Source: CAYNXB01 sp964401045 (GTDB taxonomy: Bacteria; Pseudomonadota; Alphaproteobacteria; Sphingomonadales; Sphingomonadaceae). Taken from it: a stretch of DNA of 41,358 nucleotides. This document shows positions 6,539-13,068 of the stretch, one piece after another (positions within the stretch are counted from its first letter, which is position 1; each line of letters starts with the position of its first letter). The position numbers and the translations under genes were made by a program. Below the pieces are notes generated by a model, which had not been told where the DNA came from, did no database searches, and was given only the letters and a program-made list of their open reading frames with translations. The stretch spans positions 1 through 41,358 of the forward strand of contig CAYNXB010000018.1 in NCBI GenBank assembly GCA_964401045.1, given 5' to 3'.

Positions 6539-6561
6539 ATGTATCTAGTATGCATGTATCT
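6539..6561 (-). promoter_or_regulatory. Direct repeat in the haemoglobin-operon promoter
   Basis: ATGTATCT occurs at 6539-6546 and again at 6554-6561, a 15-bp period. Read on the minus strand the second copy is part of AAGATACATGC, which matches 8 of 11 positions of an NsrR half-site (AAGATGCATTT). The AT-rich CATAAT at 6536-6541 is a candidate -10 for the haemoglobin gene. This may be a secondary, half-site contact for the same regulator. Confidence 0.35.
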
Positions 6562-6572
6562 TTGTGAAACTA

Positions 6573-6595
6573 AACATGCAACATGAATGTATGTT
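6573..6595. promoter_or_regulatory. NsrR-type 11-1-11 operator
   Basis: Two 11-nt half-sites, AACATGCAACA and GAATGTATGTT, face each other around a single T. The outer symmetry AACATxCA...TGxATGTT matches 7 of 11 pairs, and the left half agrees with the NsrR half-site consensus AAGATGCATTT at its first eight positions except one. The site is 12 bp upstream of the regulator gene and in the same short divergent region as the haemoglobin promoter, so one bound dimer could repress both. Symmetry is seen; NsrR binding is inferred. Confidence 0.6.
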
Positions 6596-6607
6596 TTCGG
6601 AGACCCG

Positions 6608-7054
6608 ATGAAGCTGACCCTGTTCACCGACTACTCGATCCGGGTGCTGCTCTATCTCGGCGCGCGGCCCGAGCGGCTGTGCTCGATCGGAGAGGTGGCG
6701 CAGGCGTACCGGATTTCGCAAAACCACCTGATGAAAGTGGTCAACCAGCTCGCTCGCCAAGGCTATGTGGAAAGCGTTCGCGGGCGCGCGGGCGGCATCC
6801 GGCTCGGTCGAGTGCCCGAAGACATCAACCTCGGGGCGCTGGTGCGCGATACCGAGGAAGGGTTCGACCTTGCCGATTGCAGCGTCTGCCTGGTCGCGCC
6901 GGCGTGTGGCGTTACCGGGGTGCTGAACGAGGCGGTGCGTGCGTTTCTCGCGGTGCTCGATCGCTACACTCTGGCCGACATGCTCACATCGCGGCTGAAG
7001 CTGCGCGAGCTCCTGCTCGATGACCGGTCACCCGTGCCGGAACAGGTCCCGTGA
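6608..7054 (+). CDS. nsrR: Rrf2-family regulator, NsrR-like (iron-sulfur NO sensor)
   Basis: This 148-aa protein begins MKLTLFTDYSIRVLLYLGAR, the NsrR opening, and has an Rrf2 winged helix with 'SQNHLMKVVNQLARQGYVES' as recognition segment and 'GRAGGIRLG' as wing. Cys91, Cys94 and Cys100 in 'DCSVCLVAPACG' are the predicted [Fe-S] ligands, and Asp8 matches the fourth ligand described in Streptomyces NsrR. Loss of the cluster on reaction with NO would relieve repression. The Cys spacing (C-X2-C-X5-C) is tighter at the first pair than in E. coli NsrR (C-X4-C-X5-C). I chose ATG 6608 over 6587 because GGAG lies upstream and the family starts here. It overlaps the GNAT gene by 4 nt. Confidence 0.85.
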   Translation: MKLTLFTDYSIRVLLYLGARPERLCSIGEVAQAYRISQNHLMKVVNQLARQGYVESVRGRAGGIRLGRVPEDINLGALVRDTEEGFDLADCSVCLVAPACGVTGVLNEAVRAFLAVLDRYTLADMLTSRLKLRELLLDDRSPVPEQVP

Positions 7055-7467
7055 TCCGCCGCGCGGAACTGCGCGACGCCGAAGCGCTCGCCCGCCTGAT
7101 CGGGCAACTCGGCTACGAAGCGTCCCGCGGGGAGGTGGCCGATCGACTTGCGACGATGGACGCGGAAGGCCGCGCGGTGCTTGTCGCTGAACGCGATGGC
7201 ACGGTGATCGGCTGCCTGACCACTTCGGCGATGCGTGTTCTCCACCGCCCCGCACCAGTCGGCCGCATCTCGATGATGGTGGTCGATGAGGCGTTGCGCA
7301 GCCAGGGGATTGGCGCGGCGCTGGTGCGCGCGGCCGAGGAGCTGCTTGCCGCCCGGGGCTGCACCATGGTCGAAGTGACGAGCAACTTCAAACGCACCGA
7401 GGCGCACCGGTTCTACGAGACGCTCGGCTACGAGCGCACCAGCGTGCGGCTGGCGAAAGAGATCTAG
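7051..7467 (+). CDS. GNAT-family N-acetyltransferase
   Basis: The 138-aa protein has a complete GNAT fold: 'IRRAELRDAEALARLIGQL' at the start, 'AERDGTVIGCL' (beta 3-4), 'RISMMVVDEALRSQGIGAAL' with the acetyl-CoA loop R-x-x-G-I-G (about 90-95), and 'SNFKRTEAHRFYETLGYE' at the end. It would transfer an acetyl group to an unknown small molecule or protein. It starts at a GTG overlapping the regulator stop in a GTGA arrangement, so it is translationally coupled to nsrR. Its 3' end is convergent with the GH15 gene and the two genes share the palindrome CTAG as overlapping stop codons. The substrate cannot be told from sequence. Confidence 0.85.
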   Translation: MIRRAELRDAEALARLIGQLGYEASRGEVADRLATMDAEGRAVLVAERDGTVIGCLTTSAMRVLHRPAPVGRISMMVVDEALRSQGIGAALVRAAEELLAARGCTMVEVTSNFKRTEAHRFYETLGYERTSVRLAKEI

Positions 7468-9344
7468 GCGTTTTCGGTCGCTACCTTCTTCGTCTCGCGC
7501 GGCGCGGTCTGCCGCGCGCGCTGCTTCGCCGGGCCCTCGCTTTCGACCAGGTTGTGCGCGGTGTTGATCAACCCGATGTGCGAGAATCCTTGCGGGAAAT
7601 TCCCGACCAGCCGTCGCTGGCGCGGATCGTATTGCTCGGACAGCAGGCCGAGATCGTTGCGCAGCGCCAGCAGCCGATCGAACAGCGCGCGCGCATCGTC
7701 GTGCCGCCCGCACAGGACGTAGGCGTCGGCGAGCCAGAAGCTGCACGCCAGGAACGCGCCTTCCTCGCCCGCGAGGCCGTCATCCGTCTGATGAGTCGAA
7801 TAGCGCAGCACGAAGCCGTCGCGCATCAGCTCGCGCTCGATCGCCGAGATGGTGCCGATCACGCGCGGGTCGTCGGGCGGCAGAAAGCCGACCTGCGGCA
7901 TCAGCAGCAGGCTCGCGTCCAAGGCATCGCCGCCGTAGTGCTGGACGAAAGTGTTCCTCTTCGCGTCGAAGCCGTGCGCGCAGATATCGCGGTGGATGGC
8001 GGTGCGGACCTGCTTCCAGCGTTCGACCGGGCCGTCGAGGCCGAAGCGTTCGGCGCTGGCGATCGCGCGGTCGAATGCGACCCAGACCATGATTCGCGAA
8101 TGGGTGAAGGCGCGCGGTTCGCCGCGCACTTCCCAGATGCCTCGGTCGAGCGTCTGCCAGTTGCACTCGAGGTGATCGAGCAGCACCCGCTGGAGCCGCC
8201 ATGCTTCGTCTTGCTGCTGCAGCTCGGCCTCGCGCGCGGCGTGGAGCGTGTCGATCAACTCGCCGTAGATATCGAGCTGGATCTGCGCGGCGGCGGCGTT
8301 GCCCACGCGCACCGGGCGGCTGTCTTCGTAACCGGCAAGCCACTCGATCTCGAATTCCGGGAGCCAGCGCTCGCCGCCGATGCCGTACATGATCTGCAAC
8401 TGCTGCGGGTGGCCGGCGACCGCGCGCAACAGCCACTGCCGCCACGCCTCGGCTTCGTCGCGGTAGCCGGCGTTGAGCAAGGCGTAGAGCGTCAGCGCCG
8501 AATCGCGCAGCCAGCAATAGCGGTAGTCCCAGTTGCGGGTGCCGCCGATGGCTTCGGGCAGCGAGGTGGTCGGCGCCGCGATGATGCCGCCGGTCGGCGC
8601 GTAGTTGAGCAGCTTGAGCGTGATCAGCGAGCGCACCACCGGATCGCGCCAATTGTCGGGCATTCCTTCGAAGCTGCCGCGCTTCACCCACTCGCGCCAC
8701 CACGAGACCGTGCGTTCGAGCGTCTCCTGGTGGTCGGCCACGAAACGAGGCGGGCGGTGCGAGCGATGGTAGGACAGTGTTAGCGGCACGCTCTCGCCCT
8801 TGGCGAGGGTGAAGCGCGCATACGTCTTCATGTCCCGGCCCTCGAGCGCCAAGCGCGTATGCAGCTCGACGGCATCGGGCCCGCAGATCGCGCTGAGCCC
8901 GTAATCGCGGCGGCGAACCCACGGCACCGCCTTGCCGTATTCGAAGCGCAGGGTCAGCTCCATCTCGAGCTCGACCTCACCCTCGACGCCGGTGACGATG
9001 CGGACGACGTCGACCTTATCCTCACCATCGCCGAGCGGCATGAAATCGGTCAGCGTCACGGCGCCCGTTTCGGTCTCGAAGCGCGTCTCCAGGATCGGCG
9101 TATCAGGCAGGTAGCGGCGCGAACGCGCGGCCACCTTCCCGGTCGGCGCGATCCGCCAGCGACCGTTGTCCGCATTGCCGAGCAGCGCCGCGAAGCACGC
9201 CGGGGAATCGAAGCGCGGCAGGCACAGCCAGTCGATCGAGCCGTCGTAGCCGACCAGCGCCGCAGACAGCATGTTGCCGATGACCCCGTAATCCTCGATG
9301 CGGCGCTCAGGCTGGCCGCGCGGCTCGCCGCCGTCATCCGCCAT
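7464..9344 (-). CDS. Glycoside hydrolase family 15 (glucoamylase/trehalase-like)
   Basis: The 626-aa protein has the GH15 layout: an N-terminal beta-sandwich ('IEDYGVIGNMLSAALVGYDG', 'SIDWLCLPRFDSPACFAALLG') and a C-terminal (alpha/alpha)6 barrel ('GGTRNWDYRYCWLRDSALTL'). The candidate general acid is the Glu of 'DRGIWEVRGEPRAFTHSR', and the candidate general base lies in 'GEEGAFLACSFWLADAYV'. Bacterial members of this length release glucose from alpha-glucans or act on trehalose; the sequence does not decide. There is no signal peptide, so it is probably cytoplasmic. Its ATG overlaps the end of the upstream SDR gene by 11 nt, so the two form an operon. The 3' end shares CTAG with the convergent GNAT gene. 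Confidence 0.92.
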   Translation of the reverse strand: MADDGGEPRGQPERRIEDYGVIGNMLSAALVGYDGSIDWLCLPRFDSPACFAALLGNADNGRWRIAPTGKVAARSRRYLPDTPILETRFETETGAVTLTDFMPLGDGEDKVDVVRIVTGVEGEVELEMELTLRFEYGKAVPWVRRRDYGLSAICGPDAVELHTRLALEGRDMKTYARFTLAKGESVPLTLSYHRSHRPPRFVADHQETLERTVSWWREWVKRGSFEGMPDNWRDPVVRSLITLKLLNYAPTGGIIAAPTTSLPEAIGGTRNWDYRYCWLRDSALTLYALLNAGYRDEAEAWRQWLLRAVAGHPQQLQIMYGIGGERWLPEFEIEWLAGYEDSRPVRVGNAAAAQIQLDIYGELIDTLHAAREAELQQQDEAWRLQRVLLDHLECNWQTLDRGIWEVRGEPRAFTHSRIMVWVAFDRAIASAERFGLDGPVERWKQVRTAIHRDICAHGFDAKRNTFVQHYGGDALDASLLLMPQVGFLPPDDPRVIGTISAIERELMRDGFVLRYSTHQTDDGLAGEEGAFLACSFWLADAYVLCGRHDDARALFDRLLALRNDLGLLSEQYDPRQRRLVGNFPQGFSHIGLINTAHNLVESEGPAKQRARQTAPRETKKVATENA

Positions 9345-10116
9345 GCGCGAAGGCCGGGTAGGTCGTCATGCCGCCGTCAACGAACACCGTGGTGCCGGTG
9401 AGATAGGCGGCCGCGTCGGATGCCAGCATTACCGCCACCCCGGCGATCTCCTCGGGCTCGCCGATGCGCCCGAGCGGGATTTTGGTCAGCAGGTCGCGGT
9501 ATTGCTCGGGATTGTCCCACACCGCGCGGTTGATCGGAGTGCGGATCGCGCCCGGCGCGAGGCACAGCACGCGCACGCCGAATGGCGCGGCCTCCAGCGC
9601 GAGCGACTTCGCCATCATCGACAGCCCGGCCTTTGACGCGGTGTAGGCGCTATAGCCCGCCCACGGGATCGTCTCGTGGACGCTGGTGGTGTTGAGCACC
9701 ATGCCAGAACCCTGCGGCACCATGCGCTTGAGCGCCTGCCGGGCGCACAGGTAAGCGCCCTTCAGGTTGATATCGATCACCTTGCTCCAGGCATCGACTT
9801 CGGATTCCCAGCCGGTCGCGCGCGCGCCGTCGATCCCGGCATTGCTGATGAGCACGTCGATACCGCCCCAGGCGTCGTCGAGCTGGGCGAACATCGCCTC
9901 GACCGCGCCCGCGTCGCTCACGTCGGCATGGAGCCCGATCGCCTCGCCCCCGGAATCCTTCAAGTCCGTGAGCAGGGCCTCCGTCGCGTCCGGATTCGTC
10001 AGATAGTTCACCGCCACCTTCGCGCCGGCCACGCCAAAGGCACGCACCATGGCCGCGCCCAGCCCAGAATTGCCCCCGGTGACGAGGACGCGCTTGTCTC
10101 GAAGATCGAATTGCAT
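9334..10116 (-). CDS. Short-chain dehydrogenase, glucose 1-dehydrogenase-like
   Basis: The 260-aa protein is a classical SDR, with the Rossmann motif 'TGGNSGLGAAM' near 14-24, 'NAGIDGA', a Ser in 'NTTSVHETIPW', the catalytic pair in 'YSAYTASKAGLSMM', and 'PGAIRTPINR'. Its closest recognisable group is the glucose 1-dehydrogenase-type SDRs, which oxidise glucose to gluconolactone with NAD(P). The overlap with the downstream GH15 gene makes glucose a sensible substrate: the hydrolase would release what this enzyme oxidises. That pairing is inference; many SDRs of this sequence type have other substrates. The ATG at 10116 lies downstream of GGAGACCCC and is the only plausible start. Confidence 0.85.
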   Translation of the reverse strand: MQFDLRDKRVLVTGGNSGLGAAMVRAFGVAGAKVAVNYLTNPDATEALLTDLKDSGGEAIGLHADVSDAGAVEAMFAQLDDAWGGIDVLISNAGIDGARATGWESEVDAWSKVIDINLKGAYLCARQALKRMVPQGSGMVLNTTSVHETIPWAGYSAYTASKAGLSMMAKSLALEAAPFGVRVLCLAPGAIRTPINRAVWDNPEQYRDLLTKIPLGRIGEPEEIAGVAVMLASDAAAYLTGTTVFVDGGMTTYPAFAHGG

Positions 10117-10182
10117 GAGGTCGCCGGGGTCTCCCTGCTGCGTGAACAGGCGGCAGTGAAAAGATGTTCCCGAACGGGCGCG

Positions 10183-11034
10183 CTAGATATCCTGGCAGAT
10201 GCGCCCGTAGAGCTGCGGCCGGCGATCGCGGAAGAAGCCCATGCCCGCGCGGTGCCGGGCCGCCGCCGCGAGATCGAGCCGGGCGACGAGGGCGCCGCTT
10301 TGTTCCGCGCCGAACTCGGTGACGAGATCGCCCCATTCGTCGGCGATGAAGCTATGGCCGTAGAAGCGTTGCCCGCCTTCGGTGCCGATCCGGTTGGCGG
10401 CGACCACGGGCATGCAGTTGGAGACCGCATGGCCGACCATCGCCCGGCGCCACATGCGGCTGGTGTCGAGATCGGGATCGTAGGGTTCGGAGCCGATCGC
10501 GGTCGGGTAGAACAGCACTTCGGCGCCCATCAGCGCCATTACCCGGGCAGTTTCGGGATACCACTGGTCCCAGCAGATGCCGACGCCGATGCGCGTGCCG
10601 AAGACGTCCCACACCTTGAACCCGTCGTTCCCCGGGCGGAAATAGTACTTCTCCTCGTAGCCGGGCCCATCGGGGATGTGGCTCTTGCGGTAGGTGCCGA
10701 GAATATCGCCGTCCGCGTCGATCATCGCGAGGGTGTTGTAATAATGGTGCCCGTCACGCTCGAAGAAACTGGTCGGGATCGCGATCCCGAGCTTCTTCGC
10801 CAGCGCCTGCATGGCGGCGACCGAGGGGTGCTCGGAAAGCGGACGGGCGAGGGCGAACAGCGCTTCGTCCTCCTCGCGGCAGAAGTAGGGGCCGGAGAAC
10901 AGTTCGGGCGGCAGCACGATCTGCGCGCCCTTGCCGGCGGCTTTCTCGACCAGCGCCGATACCGCGGCGATGTTTTCGGCCTCGTCGTCCGAGCCGAGAG
11001 CGACTTGCAAGGCTGCGACGGTGAGCGTGGCCAT
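10183..11034 (-). CDS. aguB: Nitrilase-superfamily amidase, N-carbamoylputrescine amidase-like
   Basis: The 283-aa protein carries the carbon-nitrogen hydrolase Glu-Lys-Cys triad in the AguB context: Glu in 'IVLPPELFSGPYF', Lys in 'YRKSHIPDGPGYEEKYYF' and Cys in 'GVGICWDQWYPETAR'. AguB converts N-carbamoylputrescine to putrescine, ammonia and carbon dioxide, the second step of putrescine synthesis from agmatine. 'SFFERDGHHYYNTLAMID' and 'DTSRMWRRAMVGHA' also fit this subfamily. The usual partner, agmatine deiminase (aguA), is not in the window. It faces away from the DUF488 gene and starts at ATG 11034. A beta-ureidopropionase-like role is the main alternative. Confidence 0.85.
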   Translation of the reverse strand: MATLTVAALQVALGSDDEAENIAAVSALVEKAAGKGAQIVLPPELFSGPYFCREEDEALFALARPLSEHPSVAAMQALAKKLGIAIPTSFFERDGHHYYNTLAMIDADGDILGTYRKSHIPDGPGYEEKYYFRPGNDGFKVWDVFGTRIGVGICWDQWYPETARVMALMGAEVLFYPTAIGSEPYDPDLDTSRMWRRAMVGHAVSNCMPVVAANRIGTEGGQRFYGHSFIADEWGDLVTEFGAEQSGALVARLDLAAAARHRAGMGFFRDRRPQLYGRICQDI

Positions 11035-11115
11035 GGGCGGCAGTTAAGGGCGGTGGCGCGGCAAGTCCATAACCGCCGCCGAAACCGAATGCCGCGCCCG
11101 TACGTTGACCGACCG

Positions 11116-11493
11116 ATGGGGCACACGATACGGATCAGGCGCATCTACGACGATCCCGCGAGCGATGACGGGGCCCGCGTGCTGGTCGATCGCATCTGGC
11201 CGCGCGGCGTGAAGCGCGACGAGGCCAGGCTCGACCTGTGGCTCAAGGACATCGCGCCGAGCACCGAATTGCGTAAATGGTTCAGCCATGAGCCTGAGCG
11301 CTTCGCCGAATTCAAGCGGCGTTACGGCAAGGAGCTCGACGGCAATCCGGCCCCCGTTGCCGAGTTGCGTGAACTCGCCCAGCGCCGCGACCTGACCCTC
11401 CTCTATTCGGCGCATGACGAACGCCACAACCAGGCCGTCGCGCTGGCCGAATACCTCGGCAAACACGGCTTTCAGCTCGAACAGGCAGACTGA
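11116..11493 (+). CDS. DUF488 family protein
   Basis: The 125-aa protein contains 'IRIRRIYDDPASDDGARVLV', 'DRIWPRGVKRDEARLDLWLK', 'WFSHEPERFAEFKRRYGKEL' and 'LTLLYSAHDERHNQAVALAEYL', the conserved blocks of DUF488 (YeaO-type). The family is small, soluble and of unknown function. ATG 11116 is chosen because homologues begin just before the 'IRIRRIYD' block; an in-frame ATG at 11089 is possible, and neither has a clear ribosome-binding site. It is convergent with the secreted methyltransferase-like gene with a 10-nt gap. Confidence 0.85.
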   Translation: MGHTIRIRRIYDDPASDDGARVLVDRIWPRGVKRDEARLDLWLKDIAPSTELRKWFSHEPERFAEFKRRYGKELDGNPAPVAELRELAQRRDLTLLYSAHDERHNQAVALAEYLGKHGFQLEQAD

Positions 11494-11503
11494 GGCCTTC
11501 GGA

Positions 11504-12337
11504 CTAGTCGCGCTTGCGGAACAGCATGGTCATCCGGTCGCTCTCGCCGATCGCGGCCATCTTCGGCCGCGTCTCGTCGGTCGCGCCGCGCAGGCCCGGG
11601 GGCAACATCCATACGCCCTGCGGCCAGTCCTTGGTGTCCTTCGGGTTGGCGTTGACCTCGCTCTGGGCGACGAGATCGAAACCGTAGAAATCGAACAGCG
11701 CGATCACGTCCTTCTCGCGGAGGTAGCCCTTGCTGCCGTCGGCCATCGCATAAGGCGCGTCGGCGTTGGCGCGGTGTTGCTCGATCCCGACCATGCCGCC
11801 CGATTTAAGCAGCTTGCGGATCGCCAGCATATCGCCCCGCAGCCAGTCGTTGCGGACGATATTGTGCAGCTCGCGGAAGATCAGCACCCGATCGACCTGG
11901 CCGGCAAGCTCCTCCGGCACGGCGTCGGTGTTGAAGCCCGAGACCTGCGCGGCGGGGCCGAGATTCCACTTGGGGGCATTGGCGCGCAGCTTGTCCGCCT
12001 GCCCGCCCCAGTAGTTGCGCTGGCCCTCGGGCGCGCCGCTGACGTCGGGGCCCATCCCGAGATAACGCCCGCTCGGCCCAAGGTATGGGGCGATGATGCG
12101 GCTGTACCAGCCGTCGGCGGGCACGTAGTCGACCACCGTCATCCCCGGCTCGAGCTTGAACAGGGCGAGCGTCTCGCCCGGATGGCGAAACTGGTCGCGC
12201 GCCTTGTCCGCCGCACGCCGCTGGTCCGCCAGCACCGTTTGCAGCGACGCGGACGCCTGCTGGGCAAGCGCCGGCGGAGCCGCGACGGTGAGGGGGACGG
12301 CCAGCATGGCCGCGGCGGCGAGAAACGCGATGCGCAT
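11504..12337 (-). CDS. Secreted methyltransferase-like protein
   Basis: The 277-aa protein has a clear signal peptide (MRIAFLAAAAMLAVPL..., predicted cleavage after 'PALA', near residue 25). A class I methyltransferase fold follows, with a motif-I-like 'GMTVVDYVPADGWYSRIIAPY' region, 'DRVLIFRELHNIVRND', 'LKSGGMVGIEQHRA' and a final strand 'DRMTMLFRKRD'. It matches a family of predicted periplasmic methyltransferases whose activity is unproven. S-adenosylmethionine is not normally available in the periplasm, so the fold may do something else. GGGAG lies upstream of the ATG. It is divergent from msrA with a 98-nt gap. Confidence 0.8.
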   Translation of the reverse strand: MRIAFLAAAAMLAVPLTVAAPPALAQQASASLQTVLADQRRAADKARDQFRHPGETLALFKLEPGMTVVDYVPADGWYSRIIAPYLGPSGRYLGMGPDVSGAPEGQRNYWGGQADKLRANAPKWNLGPAAQVSGFNTDAVPEELAGQVDRVLIFRELHNIVRNDWLRGDMLAIRKLLKSGGMVGIEQHRANADAPYAMADGSKGYLREKDVIALFDFYGFDLVAQSEVNANPKDTKDWPQGVWMLPPGLRGATDETRPKMAAIGESDRMTMLFRKRD

Positions 12338-12435
12338 CGTAGCTCTCCCGTTGTCTTGGCGGGCAGCCTATCGATTGGTGTAAGGATGACAAGCTTGCGG
12401 TCGCCCCCCATTTATTGCCGCGAAGGAGAATGCGC

Positions 12436-12975
12436 ATGGCAAACAAGGAAACGGCGATTCTCGCTGGCGGGTGCTTCTGGTGCACCGAAGCGGTGTTCCG
12501 CGACGTGATCGGCGTGGAAACGGTCGAGAGCGGCTATATCGGCGGCACGGTGGCGGACCCGACCTACAAGCAGGTGTGCAGTGGCACCACCGGCCACGCC
12601 GAAGCGATCAAGGTCGGCTACGATCCCGAGGTGGTTTCGTATGCCGAGATCCTCGACATGTTCATGGGCACCCACGATCCGTCGCAACTGAACCGCCAGG
12701 GGAACGATGTCGGCACGCAGTATCGCAGCGCGATCTTCCCGCTCGACGATGCGCAGCGCGCGGAGGCGCAGGCAGCGATCGAGCGCTGGAACGGCGAACA
12801 TCCCGACAGCCGCGCGGTGACGACGATCGAAGGCCCGGCCACGTGGTATTCGGGCGAAGATTACCACCAGGAATACTGGGAAGGCGAAGGCCAGCGGAAT
12901 CCTTATTGCCTGGCGGTGATCCCGCCGAAGCTCGCCAAGCTGAGGAAGAGCTTTGCCGCGAAGGTGAAGGCTTAG
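12436..12975 (+). CDS. msrA: Peptide-methionine (S)-S-oxide reductase A
   Basis: MsrA reduces the S-epimer of methionine sulfoxide in proteins. The 179-aa sequence has the catalytic motif 'GGCFWCTEAVF' (nucleophilic Cys of GCFW near residue 12), 'VESGYIGGTVADPTYKQV', 'TGHAEAIKVGYDP', 'THDPSQLNRQGNDVGTQYRS' and 'EDYHQEY'. No downstream resolving Cys in the usual C-terminal tail is evident; residues after 'YHQEYWEGEGQRNPYC' contain one Cys that could serve. The ATG at 12436 has AAGGAG 7 nt upstream, preferred over earlier in-frame ATGs. The partner msrB is about 14 kb away rather than fused or adjacent. A palindromic repeat follows the stop. Confidence 0.96.
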   Translation: MANKETAILAGGCFWCTEAVFRDVIGVETVESGYIGGTVADPTYKQVCSGTTGHAEAIKVGYDPEVVSYAEILDMFMGTHDPSQLNRQGNDVGTQYRSAIFPLDDAQRAEAQAAIERWNGEHPDSRAVTTIEGPATWYSGEDYHQEYWEGEGQRNPYCLAVIPPKLAKLRKSFAAKVKA

Positions 12976-12988
12976 ACTCGCCGCACCT

Positions 12989-13067
12989 CGTCATCGGGAG
13001 CGGAGCGAAGCAATCCATCACCTGACGTTGGACTGCCGGGACGACTGCGTCGCACCGCAAAGGCGAG
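12989..13067. repeat. Degenerate palindromic intergenic repeat ('GAAGCAATCC' type)
   Basis: The sequence starts CGTCATCGGGAGCGGAGCGA, continues AGCAATCC, has TTGGACTGCC in the middle and decays to CGTCGCACCGCAAAGGCGAG at the far end. This is the pattern of a repeat common between genes in alphaproteobacteria (canonical start CGTCATTGCGAGC...GAAGCAATCC, with an inverted far end). The left arm is well kept and the right arm is worn. It fills the gap between the convergent msrA and rsmB genes and may act as a transcription barrier. Recognition is from memory of such repeats. Confidence 0.6.
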
Positions 13068-13068
13068 C

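Noticed and set aside
7554..8783. 409-codon open frame on the plus strand inside the GH15 gene
   Set aside because: Antisense shadow; the GH15 reading has both catalytic regions and the family length.
9676..11115. N-terminal extension of the DUF488 frame by 480 codons
   Set aside because: The upstream part is antisense to the SDR and aguB genes; only the last 125 codons carry the DUF488 motifs.
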